The position numbers and the translations under genes were made by a program. Of a stretch of DNA of 64,000 nucleotides, positions 36,801 to 45,678 are shown one piece after another (positions within the stretch are counted from its first letter, which is position 1; each line of letters opens with the position of its first letter). The stretch lies in NCBI GenBank assembly GCA_034766995.1, contig CM068323.1, positions 65,001 to 129,000 of the forward strand. The letters are read 5' to 3'. The notes below the pieces were generated by a model. The model was not told the origin of the DNA and made no database searches. It was given only the letters and a program-made list of their open reading frames with translations. This DNA is from Acanthacorydalis orientalis (Eukaryota; Arthropoda; Insecta; Megaloptera; Corydalidae).

Positions 36801-37601
36801 ACAATACAATCATTGCTGATTCGCTCATTCTATTCATCCTGATAAAGGTTCTATAATATATCGTTAAAATATATTAAATATAATGATGGGTACAAATAAA
36901 AATATACAAATCGCATAATTATAGCTTATAATAATATAATAATTAATTATAATATTTAATCACATTTCCCGATTTTTTAATAAATCTAAAATAAATATTA
37001 CTATTTATCTCTAAAAAATATATACAATAACCAGGGAACAGTCTTTTTTACTTCGCTTATTTTTTCTAATAAAATTTATTCAATTTACTACTACGTTTCA
37101 TAAATAAAATAAATATTTGTTTATCTCACTTTTTACATCCTTTAATTATAAAAATCCGATATCTCTTCTTACTTAACTATATCGAAAAAAAATTAATAAG
37201 AAATCAGTAAATTCGTCTAAAAACGATTCGTACTTTGACAAATGAATTTTATTTGAACCTCACAAAAGTGATTTCTGGTTAAAGAAGCTCAATTAATCAT
37301 TATTGATATCTGACTGATACTTTTGCATATTTTGATAGCAATTCCATCAACTTCAGAGTGATAAAGTATAGACAAATCTATTCATTTATGAAAGTGGATT
37401 GTTGAGATTCGATTTTTTATATTGCATAATAATAAGACTTAAGTTTCATTAATTTTCATATTGAATCTAAGAAAATCTAATAAAATGCTAAGAAAAGTAA
37501 AAGAATCTAATTGAAATAAAAATAGAATTTGAATAGTAATTAAATAAAAAGTTATCTAAATATAACAAACACACTATTATTACTTGTATTATAGTTTTTC
37601 A
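36801..37601. other. Upstream region of the interrupted host gene
   Basis: AT-rich. A sequence tacttgtattatag ends just before the first supported ATG and could be a splice acceptor for a 5' exon outside this stretch, or simply 5' UTR. No clear core promoter. Confidence 0.4.
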
Positions 37602-37748
37602 ATGGATCCCAAAAAGAATTTCGATAAAAAATGCTATCCAAGATCAGAAATAAAACGGAATGAACTTCATATTCTACCTAGAGTTATAAAAGCTATTAAA
37701 ACAATTAAAGATCCGCGAGGAAGTGAATACAAACATATATTAACAAAG
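37602..37748 (+). CDS. Host gene exon 1 (49 codons)
   Basis: Starts MDPKKNFDKKCYPRSEIKRN. The ATG at 37602 is the first in frame; an upstream in-frame TTG is not a credible start. It ends at AAG|GTAAAT in phase 0. The sequence is basic and not low-complexity, in contrast to the flanking DNA. Confidence 0.7.
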
Positions 37749-37934
37749 GTAAATAAAAAAGGGTCAAAAAAATTTTAAATCGATCACGTTTTTAAAATAG
37801 ATTCCAGTGAATTATTGGATAATTGGTTGTAATTTTTTCAATCTAAATAAGAAACTAATTTGTTATTCACCAAATATCTGTGAAAATATTTTCTAATATA
37901 ATTGGAACAGTAAACAAGTTTTCTACAATTTTAG

Positions 37935-38003
37935 GTCTCAGAAAATTTAAAAGCAAGTAAAAAAATGTATACGGGAGATAAAGTATTACGTCAACAAGTC
38001 ACC
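37935..38003 (+). CDS. Host gene exon 2, part before the insertion (23 codons)
   Basis: Follows the pyrimidine-rich acceptor ending in TTAG at 37931-37934. Reads VSENLKASKKMYTGDKVLRQ and ends at the duplicated target bases (t)cacc at 37999-38003. Confidence 0.7.
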
Positions 38004-38261
38004 TGTTATATACCTGATCAAGCTGATGCAGCACATACCTATCCGCCCTATCTACGCCGAACGCTGTAACGTCGAACCAGACATAAACAATAACATCCGC
38101 TGACCGTCAATCAGAGTCTATATAAACTTAAGACGACTAAATAACATCAACATTATTAATGTACAACTGTTTGTAATAGGGTCGCAACCACGACCCTCAT
38201 AATTTTGTTCGAAATAAAACTCATTTTTAAAAAAGCGAATACTCCGTATTGATTCTTAACT
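38004..38261 (+). repeat. 5' LTR
   Basis: About 258 bp beginning tgttatatacctgatcaagc and ending gattcttaact. It contains a TATA box (tatataa, 38119-38125), a probable transcription start about 25-30 nt downstream, a 7-bp hairpin AGGGTCG/CGACCCT near 38177-38196, and the polyadenylation signal AATAAA at 38213-38218. It is identical to the split 3' LTR. Confidence 0.93.
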
Positions 38262-38278
38262 GGCGCAGTCGGTAGGAT
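38261..38278 (+). promoter_or_regulatory. Primer binding site for tRNA-Ser
   Basis: tggcgcagtcggtaggat is complementary to the 3' end of insect tRNA-Ser including CCA (the tRNA acceptor end reads atcctaccgactgcg plus CCA). It starts directly at the LTR boundary, sharing the T. Serine-tRNA priming is the habit of the 17.6/297 branch of errantiviruses. Confidence 0.9.
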
Positions 38279-38785
38279 ACGTTTAACGTTTTCGACAAAA
38301 ATCGCGAAAAACGGTCTATTTCAATAGTTAAATTACGTAAACCTAAAAAAAAAAAAGAAAAGAACGCGGAAAATTTCCAAAATTTTAAAAGTGAGTGCAG
38401 TTAGTGCCGAAGACACACATCGCCGACGCATTAACAATCGAAACCGAGGACAGCATCGCCAACGCTTCGAACTCCACAGCAGAGGACACACATCGCCAAA
38501 GCTGAAGGAAAACACTGATCGAGGACGAAAATAGCCGAGATCAACTAGGTTAAGAAAAGACAACGAAATGAAAATAAACGCATATTTACTGTGAGTACAT
38601 TTAAAAAATTAAAACACGAACGCAACAATCCCGAAACCCATATATTTAACCTTAGATTTAATTTCAACAATTATAATTATATATATTATTATTCTTAATT
38701 ACACAAAACGGAGCTGAATAATTTGATCAGAGAATTAAATAACTATAGTTCTCTCTTGAATAAAAATAAATCAATCGAAACAAAC
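38279..38785 (+). other. Retrotransposon leader with repeats and splice-donor-like sites
   Basis: About 500 nt of untranslated leader. A phrase of the form gaggacacacatcgcc recurs about three times between 38405 and 38500. Two good donor-like sequences, gtgagt at 38391 and 38591, could serve a spliced env message. No long open frame. Confidence 0.6.
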
Positions 38786-40117
38786 ATGCCGAATCAAATT
38801 AATTATCAATTGCTTAGATTGCATGTAGATACTATTCCTCAATATGATGGAAACCCTCATACCCTAGGAATATTCATAGACAATTGTGAAAACCTGATAA
38901 ATTCATTCTCAACACCCAACGATCCATCAATAAATAATTTTATTCTCAGAGCTATACTTGGTAAACTTAAAGATCGTGCATTAAGTCTAATAGGTTCTAG
39001 GATAGAATTACGATCGTGGACTGAAATAAAAGAGGTTCTGAATCTTAGTTTTGGAGATCAACGGAACATAGATTGTTTGGTCCAGGACTTGATAATGTTA
39101 AAACCTCACAAAAACGAATCCCTGTACAATTTTGGTATACGTTGCCAGGATGCCAGAAGCCTGATTATTTCCAAATTAAATACATTAAATTATACACAAG
39201 ACGAAAAATTTATTTATTTAAAAAATTATGACGATTTAGCGTTAAAAACCTTTATCCGTGGTTTATCCGGACAAGTACAAAACAATATTAGACTCAGAGA
39301 CCCGAATAGTTTAGAAAAAGCCATGTCCCTGTTAATAGAAGAAGAAAATTTTCTGTACAGCCAACAAAAAAGCAATGCTCTAAATTTCCAGACTTATCAA
39401 CCCATTCAACGTGTCACACCGTTAAAACTACAGCCTAATTTTCAACATCATATCCAACAACCGACATATAAACAATTCAATCCTCAACAACAGACATCCA
39501 AACAATTTTCACAACCAATGTACCAAACACAACCTTTTCAACAAAATCCACAATTTAAAACCACCATGTGGAGACCGAATAATATTTACCAAACACCACA
39601 ACCCTTTCAACAGAATCCACAATTTAAAAACACCATGTGGAGACCGAACAATACTTACCAAACACAACCTTTTCAACAAAACCCACAATTCAGAAACACC
39701 ATGTGGAGACCATACAATAATCCTCAGACGCAACCTAATCGAAATTTGAGCATGGTTAGGAAAAACGAAGAATACGTAAGACGTATTCAAAACCCGACAA
39801 AACGTTTCGAAGAACCCATGGACACATCTTCGGGAAACACTAAACAATTCCCACGTCCAACTGTCACCCAAACTAAATTATTTAACCAAACAATTCAAGA
39901 CCAAACGGACTGTGAATTTGAAAATCCTTTTGAAGATCAAAATTTCGAAATTAATGATACATGCCCCGAATACGATAACGCATGTTATATAGAAGATCGA
40001 TTAACGGATGATTATGATAACCAACCTTATTATAATGATCAAATACAAAACTTTGACGATCAAGAATTAGTAAATTCAAATTTTCACTTGAATCAATTTA
40101 CAAACAACCCACCGTAA
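38786..40117 (+). CDS. gag: Retrotransposon gag
   Basis: Structural capsid protein of 443 residues that would assemble particles around the element RNA in the cytoplasm. The ATG at 38786 (MPNQINYQ) is chosen because the longer open frame starts only from TTG. Residues about 15-210 carry the retrotransposon gag fold signals, for example PQYDGNPHTLGIFIDNCENL and a LxxLKPHKNESLYNFGIRCQ stretch. The C-terminal half is Gln/Asn/Pro-rich and has three tandem copies of a 22-24-residue unit (QPFQQNPQFKNTMWRPNN type, about 248-317). There is no CCHC zinc knuckle, as in other errantiviruses. The last 60 nt overlap pol in the -1 frame at a slippery site. Confidence 0.88.
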   Translation: MPNQINYQLLRLHVDTIPQYDGNPHTLGIFIDNCENLINSFSTPNDPSINNFILRAILGKLKDRALSLIGSRIELRSWTEIKEVLNLSFGDQRNIDCLVQDLIMLKPHKNESLYNFGIRCQDARSLIISKLNTLNYTQDEKFIYLKNYDDLALKTFIRGLSGQVQNNIRLRDPNSLEKAMSLLIEEENFLYSQQKSNALNFQTYQPIQRVTPLKLQPNFQHHIQQPTYKQFNPQQQTSKQFSQPMYQTQPFQQNPQFKTTMWRPNNIYQTPQPFQQNPQFKNTMWRPNNTYQTQPFQQNPQFRNTMWRPYNNPQTQPNRNLSMVRKNEEYVRRIQNPTKRFEEPMDTSSGNTKQFPRPTVTQTKLFNQTIQDQTDCEFENPFEDQNFEINDTCPEYDNACYIEDRLTDDYDNQPYYNDQIQNFDDQELVNSNFHLNQFTNNPP

Positions 40118-43100
40118 TACATTTAAATCTTGACAGAAACAATTTACCGCATATTTATATCCCCGAATTAAACGCAAACTTTTTAATAGACACAGGAAGC
40201 TCTAGAAGTATGATTAATCCTGAATTAGCATACAAATTTTACAAAAATTATATTTCAAAAGAAGATTTCACAATAGAAACTGCTCATAACATTACATTCC
40301 ACAATGAAATAATAACAATTCCCGTTTTCAAAATATTTAAAGTCAACACTTTACACAAATTCTACCTTTTCAAATTTAGTGAAAATTATGATGGTCTAAT
40401 AGGAAGTAATTTACTTAGACAACTAAAATTAAATGTTAACTTAGATGATAAACTACTCGAATCAAAACAAACACAAATCCCTATAATCTATGAAAGTGAA
40501 GAATTCACACAATTCAAAGATCAACTAAAAAACCAAAATTATATTATAACTATACCACCTAGAACAGAACAGATAGTAAAGCTACCAGTAAATAAAAAGA
40601 ATGGAATCGGAATTTTAAACCACATCAAAATTATAGATCTAGTTGAAACACCGAAAGCCTTAGTGAACATTAACAATTATTTCGCAATAACTACAATTAC
40701 AAATGCATCTGAAAAAATTGCAAAAATTAAAGTAAAATCCCCACTCAATGTTGAAATTATAAAAAATAACGAAGTAAATTTCATTAATGAAAACCCTTTT
40801 ATTAAAAACAATAACGTATCTAAATTGAATCAATTACGTTTAGATCACTGTAATTCAGAGGAAAAGAATGCCATAATTAATCTATGTACCGAATATAAAG
40901 ACATTTTCTATAATGATAATGATCCCTTAACGTTTACGAACGAAATACAACACAAAATTAATTTAAACGACGAATCCCCAATTTTTACCAGATCTTATAG
41001 ATATCCGGAAATACATAAAACTGAAGTGAAAAAACAAATAAAAAAGATGTTAGACCAAAAAATTATCCAACCATCAACATCCCCTTGGTCAAGCCCCATT
41101 TGGATTGTACCCAAGAAATTAGATGCATCAGGTAATCGAAAATGGAGAATAGTAATCGATTATCGAAAATTAAACGATAAAACTATCGATGATAAATATC
41201 CCCTTCCAAACATAACGGATATTCTAGACAAATTAGGTAAAAGTCAGTATTTCACAACCCTAGATCTCGCTAACGGATTTCACCAGATTGAAATGAACCC
41301 ACATGACATTCAAAAAACGGCTTTCTCAACAGAAAATGGACATTACGAATTCAGACGAATGCCTTTTGGTTTAAAAAATGCTCCATCAACTTTTCAAAGA
41401 GTTATGGATAATGTTTTAAGAGGCCTTCAAAACGAAACCTGTCTTGTATACTTAGATGATATTGTCATCTTCAGTACATCACTACAAGAACACATTGACC
41501 GCCTAAAATCAGTTTTTTCGAGATTACGAAAATCAAATTTCAAAATTCAATTAGATAAATCCGAATTTTTACGAAAGGAAACAAGTTATTTAGGACACGT
41601 CATAACGCATGAAGGAGTAAAACCTAACCCAGACAAAATTCAAGCCATAAAGAAATTTCCTATCCCAAAAACATCAAAGGAAATCAAAAGTTTCCTAGGT
41701 TTAATAGGATATTATCGTAAATTTATAAAAGACTTTGCAAAAATTACTAAACCTCTGACTAAATGTTTAAAAAAGAATCAAAAAATTATCCACGACGAAG
41801 ATTTCATAAATTCATTTAATACTTGTAAAAAACTATTAATAAACTCCCCAATATTACAATATCCCGATTTCTCAAGAAAATTCATTTTAACCACAGACGC
41901 ATCAAACGTTGCACTCGGTGCAGTTCTTTCACAAGGAACAGTTGGATCTGATAGGCCCATCGCATTTGCTTCGCGAACACTAAATGATACCGAACAAAAA
42001 TATAGTACAATAGAAAAAGAATTACTTGCTATTGTATGGGCAACTAAATATTTCCGACCTTATTTGTTTGGCAGAAAATTTACTATTTACACAGACTCTC
42101 GTCCATTAGTATGGTTATCCAATTTAAAAGAACCAAATTCCAAATTAATGAGATGGAAATTAAAATTAGAAGAATTCGATTACGATATTATTTACAAAAA
42201 AGGTAAATTAAATACCAATGCAGATGCACTTTCGCGTATAAAAATTAATGCTCTTGAAAACGAATCACTAATTAACAACCCTGGTGAGATAAACGAGGAA
42301 ACACTAAAATATTTACGTTCATTAGCTGAAAACTCTGTCACAGATAATACAAAACCATCCACAAGTAAACGAAAACCCCAGATAAAAATTATATCAAATG
42401 CACAAATTAAACCCCCTGACAATCAAAGTAATCAATCAACACAACATACAACATTCAATGAAACAACAAACTCAGGTATTCGAATCTTAGATGAAATCAT
42501 TAATGACAAAGTTAATCAGATAATAGTTCTCCCACAAATATATAATAAATTAAATATCTCTCAAGAAAGTTACGAAAATCATAAGATACAAATCTTAGAA
42601 ATACCAGAAAATCAAAATGAAAAATTTATACTTGAATTCCTTAAATGTTATACGATTCCAAATAAGACATATTTTATCCATTTTTACAATGATTCACTAT
42701 ATAAAAATTTTAACGAAACTTATTTAAAACATTTTTCGGAAAAAGGTCCCAAATTAATAAGATGTATGAAAAAGGTAAACACAATTGCAGACAAAGAGGA
42801 ACAAATCCTTTTAGTAAAAAATCACCACGAAGGAAAAACAAATCACAGAGGTATAAACGAAACATTAGACTACTTACGAAAAAATTACTATTGGAAAAAT
42901 ATGAAATTGACAATAACAAATTATATAAATTCATGTGACATATGTCAACGCACTAAATATGCAAGGAAAAACCCTTATGTACCTTTAATGATAACAGAGA
43001 CAGCAACGAAACCCTTTCAAATTGTCCATATTGATACCTTCATATACGATAAAAAGATTTATTTAACGTTAGTGGACGCATTTACAAAATTCGCTCAAAT

Positions 43101-43857
43101 AATCCCTATATCTGGAAAAACAGCTACAAATATTAGCGACGCTCTAATAAAATATTTTGCATCATTTGGCATACCAGAAACTCTAATCCTAGATAATGGT
43201 GTTGAATTTAATAACGATACTGTAAAAGAAATTTTAAATTTACACAAAATTAAAATCCATTTCACCACACCTAGACATCATGAATCTAACGGAATTGTAG
43301 AGAGATTTCATTCTAGCCTTATTGAACATTTGAGAATATTAAAAGAAATCTATCCAAACGAAAATGATTTCATAAATTATGCATTAATAGGTTATAATAA
43401 TACAATCCACAGTATGACTAAATATACCCCTTTCGAGTTAACATTCGGACATACAAATTCCAAAAGTCCGCATGAAATATTCATACCTGACACATTCTAT
43501 TCAGATTACGCAGAAGAACATAAAAAGAAATTAAAACATATTTATCAAAATGTAAACGAAAAACTATCAAATGACAAAGAAAAAATAATATCAAAACGAA
43601 ACATAGCAGGAGACACAAGTCACGATTTTCATTTAAATCAAACTGTTTTTAAATCAAACCCAGACAAAAGAAATAAAAAATATAACAAATTCTTAGGTCC
43701 CTGTAAAATTACTAAGATATTAGATAGAAACAAAGTCGAAATCACAAACAATAAAAATAAAAAGGAGATCGTCCATATAAAAGAATTGAAAAAACCTCCT
43801 TTGTTACAGGATTCTCATTTGTTATCACTACAAGATAACGCAGACCAAATTCCATGA
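40057..43857 (+). CDS. pol: Retrotransposon pol: protease, reverse transcriptase, RNase H, integrase
   Basis: Enzymatic polyprotein that copies the RNA to DNA and integrates it. The frame has no stop from 40057 to 43857; the first ATG (40210) lies after the protease active site, so translation must come by frameshift from gag. Order: protease DTGSS at 40189-40203; reverse transcriptase, with KWRIVIDYRKLN, FTTLDLANGFHQI and YLDD at 41449-41460; RNase H, with TDASNVALGAVLSQ near 41894 and TDSRPLVW near 42093; integrase zinc finger HHCC from about 42823 (HHEG...CDICQ); integrase core with Asp near 43032 (HIDTF), Asp near 43191 (LDNGVEF) and Glu at 43300 (NGIVERF), spaced D-35-E. The C-terminal tail holds LGPCKI. 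All catalytic residues I looked for are present. Confidence 0.92.
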   Translation, partial: RSRISKFKFSLESIYKQPTVIHLNLDRNNLPHIYIPELNANFLIDTGSSRSMINPELAYKFYKNYISKEDFTIETAHNITFHNEIITIPVFKIFKVNTLHKFYLFKFSENYDGLIGSNLLRQLKLNVNLDDKLLESKQTQIPIIYESEEFTQFKDQLKNQNYIITIPPRTEQIVKLPVNKKNGIGILNHIKIIDLVETPKALVNINNYFAITTITNASEKIAKIKVKSPLNVEIIKNNEVNFINENPFIKNNNVSKLNQLRLDHCNSEEKNAIINLCTEYKDIFYNDNDPLTFTNEIQHKINLNDESPIFTRSYRYPEIHKTEVKKQIKKMLDQKIIQPSTSPWSSPIWIVPKKLDASGNRKWRIVIDYRKLNDKTIDDKYPLPNITDILDKLGKSQYFTTLDLANGFHQIEMNPHDIQKTAFSTENGHYEFRRMPFGLKNAPSTFQRVMDNVLRGLQNETCLVYLDDIVIFSTSLQEHIDRLKSVFSRLRKSNFKIQLDKSEFLRKETSYLGHVITHEGVKPNPDKIQAIKKFPIPKTSKEIKSFLGLIGYYRKFIKDFAKITKPLTKCLKKNQKIIHDEDFINSFNTCKKLLINSPILQYPDFSRKFILTTDASNVALGAVLSQGTVGSDRPIAFASRTLNDTEQKYSTIEKELLAIVWATKYFRPYLFGRKFTIYTDSRPLVWLSNLKEPNSKLMRWKLKLEEFDYDIIYKKGKLNTNADALSRIKINALENESLINNPGEINEETLKYLRSLAENSVTDNTKPSTSKRKPQIKIISNAQIKPPDNQSNQSTQHTTFNETTNSGIRILDEIINDKVNQIIVLPQIYNKLNISQESYENHKIQILEIPENQNEKFILEFLKCYTIPNKTYFIHFYNDSLYKNFNETYLKHFSEKGPKLIRCMKKVNTIADKEEQILLVKNHHEGKTNHRGINETLDYLRKNYYWKNMKLTITNYINSCDICQRTKYARKNPYVPLMITETATKPFQIVHIDTFIYDKKIYLTLVDAFTKFAQIIPISGKTATNISDALIKYFASFGIPETLILDNGVEFNNDTVKEILNLHKIKIHFTTPRHHESNGIVERFHSSLIEHLRILKEIYPNENDFINYALIGYNNTIHSMTKYTPFELTFGHTNSKSPHEIFIPDTFYSDYAEEHKKKLKHIYQNVNEKLSNDKEKIISKRNIAGDTSHDFHLNQTVFKSNPDKRNKKYNKFLGPCKITKILDRNKVEITNNKNKKEIVHIKELKKPPLLQDSHLLSLQDNADQIP
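40078..40084 (+). promoter_or_regulatory. Candidate -1 ribosomal frameshift site (gag to pol)
   Basis: The heptamer A AAT TTT sits in the gag zero frame exactly as X XXY YYZ requires. The pol frame is open from 40057 and lies at -1 relative to gag, so slippage here would connect them. No strong downstream stem-loop is obvious by eye. Confidence 0.7.
43795..43810 (+). promoter_or_regulatory. env: Candidate splice acceptor for env message
   Basis: A pyrimidine-rich run followed by CAG (cctcctttgttacag, AG at 43808-43809) lies at the 3' end of pol, where errantiviruses place the env acceptor. Downstream, a second frame distinct from pol is open from 43790 to about 44071. Confidence 0.5.
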
Positions 43858-43958
43858 CATAATCGAACTAATAACCCTTCTTCAAAATTCAATTAATATA
43901 TTTGAGAAAAATATAAAAACACTGGCAAATAACCAAATAACTTTACAAATCACATATT

Positions 43959-45176
43959 ATGAAAATAGAACAAACATTAAAGGAAATAAAAATACAAAAT
44001 ATTGCATTTTACGAATATACTCTAATACAAATGGTCCTGTCACAAATAATGACAACATACCAAATAATCTATGATATCCTTAGAAAATTAGAAGTTGCAA
44101 TTACATTCGCTAAATTAAATATATTACACAATTCAATTATAGAACCTAGCGAACTTTTACACGAGATACAATCAATAACCAAATACTTGAAAAATAACAA
44201 ATTACCTTTTGAACCTATATTGGAAAACATATTAATTCTCGAGAAAACTATTAAAATTAAAAGCTATAGTAAAAATAATAAAATAATTTTCATTTTACAA
44301 ATACCAATTGTTGAAATTGAAAGCTACGATTACTATCATTTATACTCCTTACCTACACGGAAGAAAAATATCTTCCAGACAATTTTACCGCAATCCAATT
44401 ACCTTATCCTAAACGAACAAGGATATGCGTTCTCCGATAATCAGTGTAAAGAAATAAAGGAAGAAGAATCCATCTGCGATGAAACTAATTCTATCGCAAT
44501 TAAAGAAGATAAACTTCCATGTGAAATAAAATTGTTAAAACATTCTAAAAATATAACTAATTGTGTACTTGTACCAATAGAAATTAATGATGTGAAAATT
44601 CAAAAATTAGAAAATAATAAGTGGATATTAATAACATTAGAAACAGTAACAGCAATGCAGAAGTGTAATAAAGAAGAGGACATCATACCTATTAAAGGAA
44701 CATACATACTAGAAATTGATAACAATTGTGAAGTGCAAATTTCAGAAATCCGTATCCAAAATTATCAAGACTTTAATCGCAAATTTAAAACGATTGAACT
44801 ACCCAAATTAAATTTTAAAAAAAATAATTCTTTAGAACATTCAAATATTAATCTAAATACAGTGATTAATCCAAATACAATTAAACTCGACGTTGTTAAT
44901 CTAAATAAGATAAATCGTATACAAAATGAAGTAAATAAACAAAAACATGATGTGAATTCTATATTTAATCCAATACATTTTTATAAAATTAATTTATGGA
45001 CTGTTTTTCTATATATTGTAATATTTGTAATAATATTGTATATTATTTATTATTATACCAAAGGAAAAATATGTAAAAACATTAGATCAAATACAAATAT
45101 AGGGGAAACAACAGATGGAGTTACCCCAGGAATAACATTAACGAATCCGATGGAAAACCCCCGAATTCGCCTTTAA
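43959..45176 (+). CDS. env: Env-like protein, N-terminally incomplete
   Basis: A 405-residue frame corresponding to the membrane-anchored part of errantivirus envelope proteins related to baculovirus F protein. The family signature near residue 48 (ITFAKLNILHNSII) and the later IPIVEIESYDYYHLYSLP stretch are visible, then cysteine-containing ectodomain sequence, a hydrophobic anchor about 345-370 (LWTVFLYIVIFVIILYII) and a short basic tail. No signal peptide, cleavage site or fusion peptide precedes it. Helical env-like sequence instead lies in a different frame just upstream (about 43856-43950), so the gene appears to be split by a frame change near 43945-43965. The stop TAA is part of the sequence leading into the polypurine tract. 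The protein is unlikely to be functional as read here. Confidence 0.75.
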   Translation: MKIEQTLKEIKIQNIAFYEYTLIQMVLSQIMTTYQIIYDILRKLEVAITFAKLNILHNSIIEPSELLHEIQSITKYLKNNKLPFEPILENILILEKTIKIKSYSKNNKIIFILQIPIVEIESYDYYHLYSLPTRKKNIFQTILPQSNYLILNEQGYAFSDNQCKEIKEEESICDETNSIAIKEDKLPCEIKLLKHSKNITNCVLVPIEINDVKIQKLENNKWILITLETVTAMQKCNKEEDIIPIKGTYILEIDNNCEVQISEIRIQNYQDFNRKFKTIELPKLNFKKNNSLEHSNINLNTVINPNTIKLDVVNLNKINRIQNEVNKQKHDVNSIFNPIHFYKINLWTVFLYIVIFVIILYIIYYYTKGKICKNIRSNTNIGETTDGVTPGITLTNPMENPRIRL

Positions 45177-45185
45177 GGAGGGAGG
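45177..45185 (+). promoter_or_regulatory. Polypurine tract
   Basis: ggagggagg directly before the 3' LTR, the expected primer for plus-strand DNA synthesis. It begins immediately after the env stop codon. Confidence 0.88.
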
Positions 45186-45330
45186 TGTTATATACCTGAT
45201 CAAGCTGATGCAGCACATACCTATCCGCCCTATCTACGCCGAACGCTGTAACGTCGAACCAGACATAAACAATAACATCCGCTGACCGTCAATCAGAGTC
45301 TATATAAACTTAAGACGACTAAATAACATC
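45186..45330 (+). repeat. 3' LTR, first part (U3)
   Basis: 145 bp identical to 38004-38148. It ends at aataacatc, which is the target duplicated by the nested LINE (second copy at 50542-50550). Confidence 0.95.
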
Positions 45331-45678
45331 ATTCCCAGTCAGAACACCGACCAGTACGGACGGCCGGAGAGTACGGTCGGGCATTGTGTTAAGCGAGCCG
45401 CGTCTACCTCGCTTCCGGGAATACAAGACCCTTTTGCGGACGCAAGCGGACCGCCCGCTGTGCGATCGGTCTAATGACCGTTGTGTGAATAGCAAGCGAC
45501 TCTGTGCTAAGTGAGTGCGAACAATAGACGGGTTTAACCCGTCGAAACTATTATTAAGTGAACAATTGTGTACGAGTGAATGTTAAGTGAATGTTAAGTG
45601 CTGTGTACTGTTATAAAAACCATTAGCAGCAGCATTAGTGTGCAAAAAGACAACAGGCATGCCGAGCATGCCGCACTA

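Noticed and set aside
38723..38785. N-terminal extension of gag
   Set aside because: Begins with TTG; the first ATG is at 38786.
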